Shown piece by piece: positions 1 to 8,962 of a stretch of DNA of 64,000 bases. Where the stretch lies: positions 124,001-188,000 of the forward strand of contig CALWPP010000001.1 in the NCBI GenBank assembly GCA_944383455.1, written 5' to 3'. How positions within the stretch are numbered: the stretch's first letter is position 1; the number at the start of each line of letters is the position of its first letter. The stretch is from an uncultured Peptostreptococcaceae bacterium. GTDB lineage: Bacteria > Bacillota > Clostridia > Peptostreptococcales > Peptostreptococcaceae. Made by a program: the position numbers and the translations under genes. The notes beneath the pieces were generated by a model. The model was not told the DNA's origin and ran no database searches. It saw only the letters and a program-made list of their open reading frames with translations.

Positions 1-391
1 TTAATTTTATTTTTTCAATACCAGGTCCATTAAACTCAACATCTTCAAGTTCATAGCCATAATCATTTAATTTTAGTTTTAATACTTCTTTTACCCCATC
101 TTCATATCCTTTTGATAAATTATTAAGTTTTGCTTTATCATTCAGTTTATTAATACTATCTACATATTCTTTGTTGTATTTATTTATTGATTTTAGTATG
201 GTGTCTTCAAGGCTTGAATTTTTTGAAAAAAAACTTATTATTGGATTTATAATAATAAAAACAAATATAAAACTAATAACTAAGTTTATATAAGGATTTA
301 ACTTTGATTCTGGAAGAATCATAGAAACTAAATTAACTATAAAAGCTCCTATCAAAATAGTAACAATCCATATTTTAATACTTTCTAACAT
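1..391 (-). CDS. spoIIIAF: Stage III sporulation protein AF (3' end outside window)
   Basis: The frame opens with ATG at 391, eight bases after a GGGGG-type ribosome binding site, and is still open at base 1, so about 130 residues are visible and the C-terminus is missing. The visible part has two adjacent hydrophobic segments (about residues 8-27 and 33-50) followed by a charged, Lys/Asp/Glu-rich soluble region. This is the known SpoIIIAF layout, a membrane-anchored ring-building domain of the mother-cell SpoIIIA-SpoIIQ channel. It starts 8 bases after the spoIIIAE stop, as the last visible gene of the leftward spoIIIA operon. Identity rests mainly on order and topology, because this family is poorly conserved in sequence. 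Confidence 0.85.
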   Translation of the reverse strand, partial: MLESIKIWIVTILIGAFIVNLVSMILPESKLNPYINLVISFIFVFIIINPIISFFSKNSSLEDTILKSINKYNKEYVDSINKLNDKAKLNNLSKGYEDGVKEVLKLKLNDYGYELEDVEFNGPGIEKIKL

Positions 392-399
392 AATTCCCC

Positions 400-1557
400 C
401 TAATTAGCAATAACACTCATAGATGTTAGTATTGCAACAGTAACGAAAAACATTACAGTAATGGCTATTATACAGGCAAGTACTACTGTCATTAAGTTTG
501 AAACTTCATTTAAAAAACTAGAAATTTTATCCTCACCAATTGGTTCAATAATTATAGAAGAAATTTTATATACAAAAATAACAGAAAGTATTTTTATGAT
601 TGGAATAGCACAGATAGAAATTAAAAGTAAAAGCCCTATACCTCCAAAAATTCCTTTTATAAGTTGTGATGATGAAAGTAGTATATCAACAGAGTCAGAA
701 ACAAAATTACCTACAACTGGGATAAAATTTCCAACTGCAAATTTAGCAGTTTTAACTGTAAAGTTGTCCAAATTATTGACATAAAGTCCTTGTATTGAAA
801 TAAGACCTAAATAAATAGTAAAAATTGCTCCTATTGATACTAAGTTTATATTTCTTATAAAATTTGATAGTTTATTCAATTTAATACTTTTTGACAAACC
901 ATTTATAACAATAATTGCAAAAGCTATAGATATTGTAACTACCAAAAAATCTTTAAAAAAAACATTTATAAATGTAACTCCACCAACAAAAATTGGATTT
1001 AGTACTGTTGATGTTATTGGAAGTCCAATTAGCACCAAAAGAGTTATTAAAACCGGCATAATAACATTCATAAGTCCTATTGTTGAGTCAATAGTTTTAG
1101 TAGCTATATAAAGCACATCTCTAAACCCAACTAATACAAAAGAAATCATTGTTATAAAAATTATGTAGTTAGTTATTTGACTTATACTTCCAGATGAAAA
1201 AGAATTATCAAGGCTTTTTAGGATTGATGATAAAAGTGCTAAAACTAAAATTATTGATGCAATTTTTAGACTTGATTTTAACTCGTCAAATATGAATAGT
1301 TTTATTGACTCCTTATTAAAAATATCTAAAAGACTTTTTTTACCTGAGAGTACATCTTTAAAAAAGGTTTCTAAGTTTTTTTTATCTAAAATTAATGACT
1401 CATCAATATAACTTTGTATTTCTTCTAGATTTAGGTTTCCAAGTTGATTTTCTATATATTTATTTATATCATTTTTAGTTTCATCATAATTTTCGTTAGC
1501 AAAAGAAACACTTTTAAAACTAATAAATATACAAATTACTAAAAATATTTTTTTCAT
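400..1557 (-). CDS. spoIIIAE: Stage III sporulation protein AE
   Basis: 385 residues. It has an N-terminal signal peptide (about residues 1-20, ending near SFANEN), a hydrophilic region of about 70 residues, then a series of hydrophobic helices from about residue 92 to the C-terminus. Length and topology fit SpoIIIAE, the polytopic membrane component of the SpoIIIA complex that links mother cell and forespore during engulfment. It starts with ATG behind AGGGGGAT, 11 bases after the spoIIIAD stop. It should be expressed with the rest of the operon under mother-cell sigma-E; that is family knowledge, and I could not pick out a convincing sigma-E promoter. Confidence 0.93.
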   Translation of the reverse strand: MKKIFLVICIFISFKSVSFANENYDETKNDINKYIENQLGNLNLEEIQSYIDESLILDKKNLETFFKDVLSGKKSLLDIFNKESIKLFIFDELKSSLKIASIILVLALLSSILKSLDNSFSSGSISQITNYIIFITMISFVLVGFRDVLYIATKTIDSTIGLMNVIMPVLITLLVLIGLPITSTVLNPIFVGGVTFINVFFKDFLVVTISIAFAIIVINGLSKSIKLNKLSNFIRNINLVSIGAIFTIYLGLISIQGLYVNNLDNFTVKTAKFAVGNFIPVVGNFVSDSVDILLSSSQLIKGIFGGIGLLLLISICAIPIIKILSVIFVYKISSIIIEPIGEDKISSFLNEVSNLMTVVLACIIAITVMFFVTVAILTSMSVIAN

Positions 1558-1568
1558 AAGTTATCCCC

Positions 1569-1955
1569 CTACGGAATAATATCTAAAACCATCTCTATTA
1601 TTGATAAAAGAATAGGAAATGACATTGTCATAACAATAATTTTTCCTCCAAATTCAAGTTTTGATGCTATTGAGTTTTCTCCTGAATCTTTGCAAAGTTG
1701 AATTGCAAATTCCATAAGATATGCAATTCCTATAAGCTTTATAATTAAAGTTATATACATACTTGGTATATTAGCTCTATTTGCCAAATTTTCTATTCCA
1801 TCAATTATAAAGTTTAGTTTAAATATTACTGATAAAAATATCATAATACCAGTAAGTATACCTATAAACATTGCTATTTCTGGTCTATCCTTTTTTATTA
1901 TCATACATAATACAGTCGAAAAAAGAGATATACCAATTAGCTTCATAACTTCCAA
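1569..1955 (-). CDS. spoIIIAD: Stage III sporulation protein AD
   Basis: 128 residues, nearly all hydrophobic, with about four membrane segments. The family is a small integral-membrane part of the SpoIIIA channel. I chose the TTG at 1955 as the start. It lies 8 bases after an AAGG core and gives an N-terminus MEVMKLIG, which resembles SpoIIIAD proteins. A GTG three codons upstream would overlap the ribosome binding site itself, and an ATG three codons downstream is also possible. It lies between spoIIIAC (17 bases upstream) and spoIIIAE (11 bases downstream), so it is part of the polycistronic unit. Confidence 0.9.
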   Translation of the reverse strand: MEVMKLIGISLFSTVLCMIIKKDRPEIAMFIGILTGIMIFLSVIFKLNFIIDGIENLANRANIPSMYITLIIKLIGIAYLMEFAIQLCKDSGENSIASKLEFGGKIIVMTMSFPILLSIIEMVLDIIP

Positions 1956-1972
1956 GTGTTTCACCTTCTTTT

Positions 1973-2170
1973 TTAGTAAAGTTGAAACATAGTTCTAACT
2001 GCATTAAATAAATCATTTATCTCAGTTAAAACCATACCTAAAACTATAATTATGCCTGCAAGTGTAGTAAAGGTTGCCCAATTTTTTCTATCAGCTTGTT
2101 CTAAAAGCATATTAACAACAGATATTAAAATACCAATACCAGCTACTTTAAGTATCAAACTTATATCCAT
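1973..2170 (-). CDS. spoIIIAC: Stage III sporulation protein AC
   Basis: 65 residues with two membrane helices (about 4-22 and 32-52) separated by the polar turn EQADRKNWA, the hallmark of this very short family. It is thought to assemble with SpoIIIAD in the mother-cell membrane as part of the SpoIIIA export or feeding-tube complex. Start ATG follows AAGGGGGATATT. Length is exactly what the family usually shows. It sits 10 bases downstream of spoIIIAB. Confidence 0.95.
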   Translation of the reverse strand: MDISLILKVAGIGILISVVNMLLEQADRKNWATFTTLAGIIIVLGMVLTEINDLFNAVRTMFQLY

Positions 2171-2180
2171 AATATCCCCC

Positions 2181-2702
2181 TTAGATTAAAATTATCCCAA
2201 TCATAACACCTATTATTGTAGACAATTTCTTATATACTACCCCTTTTTTTTCAATATCTTCTTTAGTTTCTAAAGTAGTTTTTTTGAAATTTTCAATAGA
2301 TAAATCTATAACTCTTTGTTGAGATGATACATCACTCTTTCCTAAACTTATTAATACTTCCTTTAATTCTTCTATATCTTTATCATTTAGATAACTTTCT
2401 TTTTGTAAGTTTTTTATATTAAATAATATTACTTCTTCTAATGTTTTATCTGTATTTTTAGTTAAATCGTCTGAAATACATCTAAAAAAATTTGATAACG
2501 AAAAATCTTTTTTATTTCCAATTCTATTAAAAACTTCATTTAAAGTATAAAGTCCAAAAGAAATATCTGACCTTATATTTTCTAATATCCTTATAATTTC
2601 ATTAACTTCTTTGTGTCTAGTGGTATAAATTTTTGATATAAAGTCTCCTATCAAATAACTACAAGAAACTAAAACTCCTATTATAATTATTTTAATTTGC
2701 AA
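2181..2702 (-). CDS. spoIIIAB: Stage III sporulation protein AB
   Basis: 173 residues: an N-terminal membrane anchor (about 3-21), a helical soluble domain, and a short C-terminal hydrophobic tail (about 158-173). This is the usual SpoIIIAB arrangement; the soluble domain resembles type II secretion GspF modules. Start is TTG at 2702, spaced correctly behind AGGGTGA. It follows the spoIIIAA stop by 9 bases. It is a structural component of the SpoIIIA complex needed for forespore sigma-G activity. Confidence 0.92.
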   Translation of the reverse strand: MQIKIIIIGVLVSCSYLIGDFISKIYTTRHKEVNEIIRILENIRSDISFGLYTLNEVFNRIGNKKDFSLSNFFRCISDDLTKNTDKTLEEVILFNIKNLQKESYLNDKDIEELKEVLISLGKSDVSSQQRVIDLSIENFKKTTLETKEDIEKKGVVYKKLSTIIGVMIGIILI

Positions 2703-2711
2703 AAAATCACC

Positions 2712-3674
2712 CTAACTTACAAAATACCATCTTTTTTCTTCTAAATCATAAATCTTTTCAATAGTGCCTGCACCATTTTTTGATGAAAGTATTATGACTT
2801 TTTGAAAAAGTTCTTTATCAAGTAAACTACTTAATTCTTTTCTCTCTTTTATATCTTCAATTGAATTTCCGTGAACTGTAGTTATAAGATTTACTCCACC
2901 ATTTAATGCAGTATATAAAGATTTTATTTCTTCAATACTTCCAATTTCATCAGTTACTATAACATTAGGAGACATTGACCTAAGTAGCATCATAATCCCA
3001 ATTTCTTTTGGGCAAGTTTCTATAATATCTGTCCTACACCCCAAATCCATTTGACTTACCCCAAGATAAGAACCACTTATTTCATTTCTTTCATCAATTA
3101 ATGCTACCTTTACACCTTTAAATCCTAAACTTTCATTTCCATCACTTAAATTTCTAACTATATCCCTAAGTAGAGTAGTTTTTCCGCATTGTGGAGGAGA
3201 TATTATTAAAGTATTATATATTTTATTGCTATTTCTTATGTGAGAAATTATCTTATCAGAACAACCTATTATCTCTCTTGAAATCCTTATATTAAGTGAT
3301 GAAATATTTTTTATATTTTTAACTTCTCTATCCTCTATTATTACTTTTCCAACAAGACCTACTCTATGCCCTCCATTTAATGTTATAAATCCCTTCTTTA
3401 TATCATCAATAAATGAGTGAACTGAATATTTACACATTATTTGGAAAGTTTGTTCTATATCTTCTTTTAAGACTTTATATGAATTTTCTATTTTTTCAGT
3501 AAGAGAGTTATTTTTCTCATCATAAAAATAATCTTTATTATTAAAACTAACTATTAAAGGTCTATTTATTCTAAGCCTTATTTCTTCTATTTTATTGTTA
3601 ATTTCAAAAATTTTTTTTACTCTTTGCCTTAAAATAGGCGAAATAGAATTTATTATTTCATCATAAAACCTCAT
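2712..3674 (-). CDS. spoIIIAA: Stage III sporulation protein AA, secretion-type ATPase
   Basis: 320 residues, a cytosolic ATPase of the type II/IV secretion AAA superfamily that energises the SpoIIIA complex. A Walker A-like element SPPQCGKTTL (about 159-168) and Walker B-like VIVTDEIG (about 236-243) are visible, followed by the sensor-like TVHG. The glycine-rich P-loop is slightly unusual (PPQCGKTT) but is typical of this family. First gene of the leftward operon; start ATG behind GGGGGACAAGTTA. The 90 bases upstream are almost pure A/T; a TATACAAA box near 3700 could be a sigma-E -10, but I see no matching -35. Confidence 0.95.
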   Translation of the reverse strand: MRFYDEIINSISPILRQRVKKIFEINNKIEEIRLRINRPLIVSFNNKDYFYDEKNNSLTEKIENSYKVLKEDIEQTFQIMCKYSVHSFIDDIKKGFITLNGGHRVGLVGKVIIEDREVKNIKNISSLNIRISREIIGCSDKIISHIRNSNKIYNTLIISPPQCGKTTLLRDIVRNLSDGNESLGFKGVKVALIDERNEISGSYLGVSQMDLGCRTDIIETCPKEIGIMMLLRSMSPNVIVTDEIGSIEEIKSLYTALNGGVNLITTVHGNSIEDIKERKELSSLLDKELFQKVIILSSKNGAGTIEKIYDLEEKRWYFVS

Positions 3675-3760
3675 TAACTTGTCCCCCTTTTCTTTTGTAT
3701 AATTTATTTTATTAAATTAAATTTTTAAATATTACTAAAATAACTAAATTTTTACTAAAT

Positions 3761-3786
3761 AAAAAAAGACCTAAATAGGTCTTTTA
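3761..3786 (-). terminator. Intrinsic terminator of hpt
   Basis: A stem AAAGACCTA/TAGGTCTTT is followed, in the leftward direction, by a run of T. It begins at the hpt stop codon and separates hpt from the spoIIIA operon. Confidence 0.85.
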
Positions 3787-4323
3787 TCTATCTTCATTAG
3801 TTACGTTAAATACGTAAGGTATATTTCTATAATAATCTCCATAATTTAAACCATATCCAACAACAAACTTATCTTCAATTTCAAATCCTAAATAATCTGG
3901 AACTAAGTCAACTTTTCTTCTACTTGGCTTATCAAGTAACACGCAAGACTTTACACTCTTTGGATTTTTTGATTTTAAGTGATTAATAACGTGATGCATT
4001 GTAAGTGCACTGTCAGTTATATCATCAACCACAAGTACATCATATCCTGTTAAGTCACATTTTATATCATTTACAACCTCAACACTCCCCGAACTTTCTT
4101 CGCTATGACCATAACTTGATGTAGTCATAAATTCAATTTTAGTTGGAACAGTTATTTGTCTAACTAAATCTGCACAAAATATAAAACTCCCTTTCAGTAA
4201 TGACACTACTAAAAGATTTTTGTCTTTGTAATCATTAGATATTTCTTGTCCTAGTTCTTTAAGTCTTGTTTTTATTTCTTCTTCTGAGCATAGAACTTCC
4301 CATTTTTTAGTTTCTATATTCAT
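3784..4323 (-). CDS. hpt: Hypoxanthine phosphoribosyltransferase
   Basis: 179 residues, the usual length. It converts hypoxanthine or guanine and PRPP into IMP or GMP in the cytosolic purine salvage pathway. The PRPP-binding signature VLVVDDITDSALT (about 95-107) is present. The loop SLLKGSF (about 42-48), the flexible-loop region around TSSYGHS and the purine-binding C-terminal part DFYRN-like (DYYRNIP) also match. Start ATG follows GGAGGAAAAG. It appears to be a single-gene unit with its own terminator. In many Firmicutes hpt lies beside tilS and ftsH; that is not the case here. Confidence 0.96.
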   Translation of the reverse strand: MNIETKKWEVLCSEEEIKTRLKELGQEISNDYKDKNLLVVSLLKGSFIFCADLVRQITVPTKIEFMTTSSYGHSEESSGSVEVVNDIKCDLTGYDVLVVDDITDSALTMHHVINHLKSKNPKSVKSCVLLDKPSRRKVDLVPDYLGFEIEDKFVVGYGLNYGDYYRNIPYVFNVTNEDR

Positions 4324-4394
4324 CTTTTCCTCCGTAAATAATATTTAATATTTATAATTTTATAAAATTTTATAAAATTTTGCAATAAAAATAA

Positions 4395-4432
4395 CAAAAA
4401 AGGAACTATCCTAATTGGATAATCCCTTTTTA
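4395..4432 (-). terminator. Intrinsic terminator of the SLH-protein gene
   Basis: A 12-bp stem (4400-4411 with 4417-4428, containing two G-U pairs on the RNA) is followed leftward by a T-run. It starts about 20 bases after the stop codon at 4451. Confidence 0.85.
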
Positions 4433-4450
4433 TTTATATAAATACATTAA

Positions 4451-6118
4451 TTATTTTTTATTGTTGTCTCCAGTTATCATTAATAATGCTTCTACTCTTG
4501 TTATAGAGTTATTTGGCTTGAATGTCTTATCTTCATATCCCTTTATAACTCCAGATTCATATAGTGCTTGAACTGAAGCATCTGCCCAATCTTTTATTTC
4601 AGCATCATCTTTAAATGTAGTCTGAATATCAGCATTTACTATTGTAGAATTAACCTTATATGATACTTCTATACCATATTCTTTAGCTTTATCTAAAGTA
4701 ACAAATTTCTTTTCTACCTTACCTTTATTTGTATCTGTTACTCTTTCTACAAGAACTTTACCTTCATTATTTAATAATTTTCCTTCTTTATCTTTTAATA
4801 AGAATGCTTGAGCTATCATCTTAGCAGCTTCTTGTCTTGTTATGGCATCATTTGGCTTAAATGTAGAGTCAGCATATCCATTTATTATAAGACCTTGTTT
4901 ATCATTTACATTATATAGAGCAGCTATATACTTGTGGTACCAAGAATCATTAGCTACATCGTGGAATGGCTCTTCTTGACCATCTTTGTATTCTATTCCA
5001 AGAACTGTACATAACATCTTAGCAAATTCTGCTCTAGTTACAGAGTCTTTTGGTCTAAACGTTGTAGAAGCATCTACATATCCACTTAACATAGCATCTA
5101 CTATTGTTTTTTCTGCCCAGTGCCCTTTAAAGTCAGAATCTTTTAATAATGGCATATCAACTATTTTCTTAGAATCTAATGATTTTATATTTTTAAAAGT
5201 TAAAGTCATAACTAAAGTCTTAGTGTCATCTTTTTGAGCACCTTTAACATATAACTTCACTAATTTTCCGCTGTTTCCTGTTCCAGTTTCATCTACTACT
5301 ATATCAAACTTTTCTTTATTATTTTCTATAGCAAACTTTAATTTATTAGTAGCTGCATAAACCTCATCTATAGCAGTAGTATCTTTTTCATTAAGAAGAA
5401 AATCTATAGTTATCTTATCTTTCTTAGTTCCTTCTATAGTAACTGCAGTAGTAGTGTCTTTTATTTCTAAAGAACCAAATACTTCTTCTCTTATAGTATT
5501 AACATCTGTATCATTTACTAAGCCACTATCAATATTATTGAATTTAAATTCATAAGTAGGTAAACTTAATTTATTGTCCTTTGGCTTTAAAGTTATTACT
5601 TGGTATCCTGCTTCATAAGTATAGTTATCTTTTCCATCAGGTACTATTTTAGAACTTACAGTTATTGGGTCTTGTTTTTCATATCCATTTTTTTCTAATA
5701 AGTCTATTTGACTTAACATACTATCATATTGAGCTTTAGCTAAGTCAACTTGATTTTTGTTAGTTACATTAGTTAAATCTAATTTCTTACCTAATACTAC
5801 TAAATCTTGACTTGCATTAACACGGTTTTCTTCTACAAATAATACTTCATAATCCTTATAAGAATTCTTTAAAGTATGTTTGCTTCTTTCAGTATCCTTA
5901 TATCCATTATAGTTAAATACTTCTTCTCTCTTATAAACTGTAGCTTTTGTTGTAGAGCCTTTAATAGTGTCTAATTTTATACCTTTAGCTGTTCTAACAT
6001 CTACTTCATATTTAGCTATATTATTATTAGAATTAGCTTTAGTTTCAGCAGCAAAAGCAGGTACAACTGTTCCAAACGCCATAGCAGCAGCCATAGCTGT
6101 TGATAATTGTTTCTTCAT
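4451..6118 (-). CDS. Secreted SLH-domain cell-surface protein
   Basis: 555 residues. A signal peptide ends near residues 22-24 (AFAAET). Residues about 30-330 form a Lys/Asp/Thr-rich region that I cannot assign. Three S-layer homology repeats follow, at about 333-375, 385-440 and 505-550, each with the ITR/VTR-A core (SVTRAEFAK, AITRQEAAK, SITRVEAL). SLH repeats bind pyruvylated secondary wall polymer, so this is a wall-anchored exported protein. There is a strong promoter (6215-6243) and a leader of about 85-90 bases. Possible roles are an S-layer subunit or a minor wall protein; it is short for a main S-layer protein. Start ATG follows GGAGGGAATAAA. Confidence 0.85.
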   Translation of the reverse strand: MKKQLSTAMAAAMAFGTVVPAFAAETKANSNNNIAKYEVDVRTAKGIKLDTIKGSTTKATVYKREEVFNYNGYKDTERSKHTLKNSYKDYEVLFVEENRVNASQDLVVLGKKLDLTNVTNKNQVDLAKAQYDSMLSQIDLLEKNGYEKQDPITVSSKIVPDGKDNYTYEAGYQVITLKPKDNKLSLPTYEFKFNNIDSGLVNDTDVNTIREEVFGSLEIKDTTTAVTIEGTKKDKITIDFLLNEKDTTAIDEVYAATNKLKFAIENNKEKFDIVVDETGTGNSGKLVKLYVKGAQKDDTKTLVMTLTFKNIKSLDSKKIVDMPLLKDSDFKGHWAEKTIVDAMLSGYVDASTTFRPKDSVTRAEFAKMLCTVLGIEYKDGQEEPFHDVANDSWYHKYIAALYNVNDKQGLIINGYADSTFKPNDAITRQEAAKMIAQAFLLKDKEGKLLNNEGKVLVERVTDTNKGKVEKKFVTLDKAKEYGIEVSYKVNSTIVNADIQTTFKDDAEIKDWADASVQALYESGVIKGYEDKTFKPNNSITRVEALLMITGDNNKK

Positions 6119-6197
6119 TTTATTCCCTCCGTATTATCTATTTTATTCAAAAATTATCCCATACTTTAGTATAACAAACTTATGTAGTTGTTTTTAA

Positions 6198-6243
6198 CGC
6201 ATTCCTCACAATATATAATACAATATTCATTTTAATTTATCAA
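6198..6243 (-). promoter_or_regulatory. Strong sigma-A promoter of the SLH gene
   Basis: Read leftwards: -35 TTGATA (6238-6243), a 17-base spacer, -10 TATTAT (6215-6220). The predicted RNA begins near 6207 with TGAGGAATGCG, a word that recurs at 6409-6419. Both the hexamer match and the spacing are near ideal, which fits high expression of a surface protein. Confidence 0.75.
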
Positions 6244-6463
6244 GTTGTTTTTAATTTTTTTTGATTTTTTATACAAAAAGTTTAATATTGTAACTATTTT
6301 GATATATTTTTAAGTGTTATTATTTGCTTTTATTTATTTTTTTATTTATTTTTTAAGTACTTTGGGTTATAATAATAATGCGTTAGAAAGAAAAATTATC
6401 TTTTCTATCGCATTCCTCAATAAATTGCCTTAGAAAATTTCTAAGGCAATAAGTTTTCTAACG

Positions 6464-6489
6464 AAAAAAGGTAGGAAAATTCCTACCTT
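6464..6489 (-). terminator. Intrinsic terminator of rlmD
   Basis: Perfect 10-bp stem AAGGTAGGAA/TTCCTACCTT followed leftward by T6; it begins right at the stop codon of the methyltransferase gene. Confidence 0.9.
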
Positions 6490-6490
6490 A

Positions 6491-7840
6491 TTACTTTCTA
6501 ATTATTTTACAAACAGTCTCAACGTGCATAGTGTGAGGGAACATATCAACAGGCTGAACCTCAACACATTTATAACCATTATTATCTAAATAAAGTAAAT
6601 CCCTTGCCAAAGTTGATGGATTACAAGAAACATAAACTATTTTTTCCGGATTCATAGAAACAATAGTTTCTAAAACTTTTTCATCACACCCTTTTCTTGG
6701 AGGGTCAACCACTACCACATTAGCTTTTTTTCCTTCTTTATAGAATTTTGGTACTACTTCCTCAGCTTTTCCAACAAAAAATTCAACATTACTTAAATTA
6801 TTCAACTTTGCATTAATTTCGGCATCTTTTATAGCATCTTCTATTATTTCAATACCATAAACTTTTTTTGCTTTTTTTGATAAAAATAAAGATATAGTCC
6901 CTATCCCACAATAAATATCAAAAACTGTATCATTCTCATTTAAATCTGCATATTCTAATGCTTTTTCATAAAGAACATTAGTTTGAATAGGATTTACTTG
7001 GAAAAAAGAAAGTGGTGAAATTTCAAATATTAAATCGCCTATATAGTCATTTATTTTTCCACTACCAAAAATAATCTTATTTTTCTTACCTAAAATAACA
7101 TTAGTTTTTTCCTTATTAATATTTAAAACTAAAGTTTTAAATCCTTTTATATTTTTTAATTCATCAACTAAACTATCTAAATTAGGTAAATTATTATCAT
7201 TAATTACCAAACAAACCATAACCTCATTAGTTGTAAAACCAACTTTAGTCATAAGATGTCTAAGACTTCCTTTGTGAGTTTTCTCATCATAAATACTTAT
7301 ATTGTTTTTTATTATATATTCTTTTATAATTTTTATTATCTCATCATTTACATCGTGTTGTATAAAACATTTATCTGTTTTTATTATGTCGTGACTTTTC
7401 TTTTTATAAAATCCAATCTCAATTTCTCCATTATTATTTTTTATTGGAAATTGAGCTTTATTTCTGTATCTATAAGGATTTTCCATACCTAATGTATCAT
7501 ATACTACTACATCATCAAGTTTTCCAATTCTTTTTAAAACTTCTCTTACTTCATTAGTTTTAATTTCTAATTGTTTATTATAGTCAAGATTTTTTATTTG
7601 ACATCCACCACATTCATCTAATTTACAAATACTATCTACTCTATAAATTGAAGGACTTATAATTTTAACTATATCTCCAACTGCATAATTTTTTTTAGAT
7701 TTATTTATCTTAACTTTTAAAGTATCTCCAATAAGCCCACCGTCAACAAATACAGTAAATCCATTATACTTTCCAATTCCAACTCCACCTTGACCTATAT
7801 CAACTATATCAACTATATATTTACTATCTTTTACTAACAT
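6491..7840 (-). CDS. rlmD: 23S rRNA (uracil-C5)-methyltransferase, RlmD/RlmCD type
   Basis: 449 residues. It carries an N-terminal TRAM domain (about 5-62). A four-cysteine iron-sulfur motif follows, with CKLDECGGCQ at about 73-82 and further Cys downstream. The C-terminal SAM-dependent methyltransferase domain has VFDIYCGIGTISL (about 308-320), VVDPPRKG (about 377-384) and the catalytic-Cys motif VYVSCNPSTLARDL (about 402-415). It methylates C5 of specific uridines in 23S rRNA in the cytosol. In Gram-positive bacteria one enzyme (RlmCD) often modifies two sites, so the exact target is uncertain. Single-gene unit with its own terminator; start ATG behind GGAGGTTAAAA. Confidence 0.93.
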   Translation of the reverse strand: MLVKDSKYIVDIVDIGQGGVGIGKYNGFTVFVDGGLIGDTLKVKINKSKKNYAVGDIVKIISPSIYRVDSICKLDECGGCQIKNLDYNKQLEIKTNEVREVLKRIGKLDDVVVYDTLGMENPYRYRNKAQFPIKNNNGEIEIGFYKKKSHDIIKTDKCFIQHDVNDEIIKIIKEYIIKNNISIYDEKTHKGSLRHLMTKVGFTTNEVMVCLVINDNNLPNLDSLVDELKNIKGFKTLVLNINKEKTNVILGKKNKIIFGSGKINDYIGDLIFEISPLSFFQVNPIQTNVLYEKALEYADLNENDTVFDIYCGIGTISLFLSKKAKKVYGIEIIEDAIKDAEINAKLNNLSNVEFFVGKAEEVVPKFYKEGKKANVVVVDPPRKGCDEKVLETIVSMNPEKIVYVSCNPSTLARDLLYLDNNGYKCVEVQPVDMFPHTMHVETVCKIIRK

Positions 7841-7875
7841 TTTTAACCTCCGATTTTATTTTTCATTTTATCAAA

Positions 7876-7902
7876 AAAATAAGGACTTAAAAAGTCCTTA
7901 TT
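7876..7902 (-). terminator. Intrinsic terminator of pfkA
   Basis: Stem AATAAGGACTT/AAGTCCTTATT followed leftward by T7, overlapping the pfkA stop codon. Confidence 0.9.
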
Positions 7903-8860
7903 ATCTAGATAATATTTTAGCCATTTCATAAGTTTCTTTGTCAAACTCTCTTTTCATAGCTAAAGCTTCATTTATATCCATATCTATAATTTTATTGTCT
8001 CTTATACCAACAACTCTTGCTGATTTTCCTTCAAGAAGTAATTCAACTGCTTTAACTCCCATTTTACTTGCAAGTATTCTATCAAAAGCACTTGGACTTC
8101 CTCCTCTTTGCATATGACCAAGAACAGTTATTCTTAAATCAGCATTAGTTCTATCAACTATTTGCTTTCCTAACTCTTGTGCATTTCCTACACCTTCAGC
8201 TAAAACTATTATACTATGTTGTTTTCCTCTTTTTTTAGTTTGCTCTAACTTTTCACAAACTTCATCAACAGTGAAATCAACTTCTGGAACTATTATACTT
8301 TCAGCACCACCAGCAAGACCTGCATATAAAGCTAAATCTCCACAATGTCTTCCCATAACCTCAACTATATTAACTCTCTCATGAGATGCTGAAGTATCTC
8401 TTATTTTCCCAATAGCATCAATTATAGTATTCATAGTTGTATCAAACCCTATAGTATAATCTGTATAGGCTAAGTCATTATCTATTGTTCCAGGTATTCC
8501 TATTGCAGGAAATCCTAAATCACTTAACTTTTGCGCTCCAGTAAATGAACCATCTCCACCCACTACAACTAAACACTCTATACCATATTTATTTAAAGTC
8601 TTAACAGCTACCCCTCTTCCTTCTTCTGTTTTGAATTCTTCACATCTTGAAGACTTAAGTATTGTTCCACCCCTTTGGATTATATCTCCAACTGATGATA
8701 AATTCATTTCAAATATATCATCTTCTATTAATCCCTTGTATCCACGATTTATACCATAAACTTTGCATCCATGATATATTGCACTTCTAACAACAGCTCT
8801 AACTGCTGCATTCATTCCTGGTGCATCCCCACCACTAGTTAATATAGCTATAGTTTTCAT
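7901..8860 (-). CDS. pfkA: 6-phosphofructokinase
   Basis: 319 residues, the standard bacterial ATP-PFK length. It phosphorylates fructose 6-phosphate in glycolysis. The ATP-binding start [13 protein letters not shown] (about 7-19), the [11 protein letters not shown] loop (about 99-109), the catalytic GTIDNDL (about 123-129) and the substrate motif [11 protein letters not shown] (about 160-170) are all present. GGDGS is typical of ATP-dependent enzymes rather than the PPi form. I use ATG at 8860, behind GGAGGAGTTTTTG; a TTG just before it is less likely. A TATAAT-like box near 8930 suggests its own promoter, although dnaE lies only about 100 bases upstream. Confidence 0.97.
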   Translation of the reverse strand: MKTIAILTSGGDAPGMNAAVRAVVRSAIYHGCKVYGINRGYKGLIEDDIFEMNLSSVGDIIQRGGTILKSSRCEEFKTEEGRGVAVKTLNKYGIECLVVVGGDGSFTGAQKLSDLGFPAIGIPGTIDNDLAYTDYTIGFDTTMNTIIDAIGKIRDTSASHERVNIVEVMGRHCGDLALYAGLAGGAESIIVPEVDFTVDEVCEKLEQTKKRGKQHSIIVLAEGVGNAQELGKQIVDRTNADLRITVLGHMQRGGSPSAFDRILASKMGVKAVELLLEGKSARVVGIRDNKIIDMDINEALAMKREFDKETYEMAKILSR

Positions 8861-8962
8861 CAAAAACTCCTCCTAATATTATTTATATAAATAAGGCATA
8901 GCCTTAATTTTATGTTTTGTTAATATTATAACATAAACTTTGTTATTTTTTAAACTATTATT

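Larger units (their letters stand above)
6119..6490 (-). other. Gene-free stretch: SLH leader/promoter and hairpin cluster
   Basis: 372 bases without a gene. It holds the SLH leader and promoter (6119-6243), about 130 bases of A/T-rich sequence, then three hairpins in a row. These lie at 6378-6413, at 6425-6449 (a perfect 25-base palindrome, TTGCCTTAGAAA and its complement) and at 6464-6489 (the rlmD terminator). The 11-base word CGCATTCCTCA occurs at 6198-6208 and 6409-6419. Confidence 0.6.

Noticed and set aside
461-784. Long open frame on the + strand inside spoIIIAE
   Set aside because: It lies opposite a well-supported membrane protein gene, has no ribosome site and a composition expected from the reverse of hydrophobic codons.
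8892-8906. Strong terminator after dnaE
   Set aside because: The stem is only six base pairs with a mixed T-run, so I did not list it as a feature.
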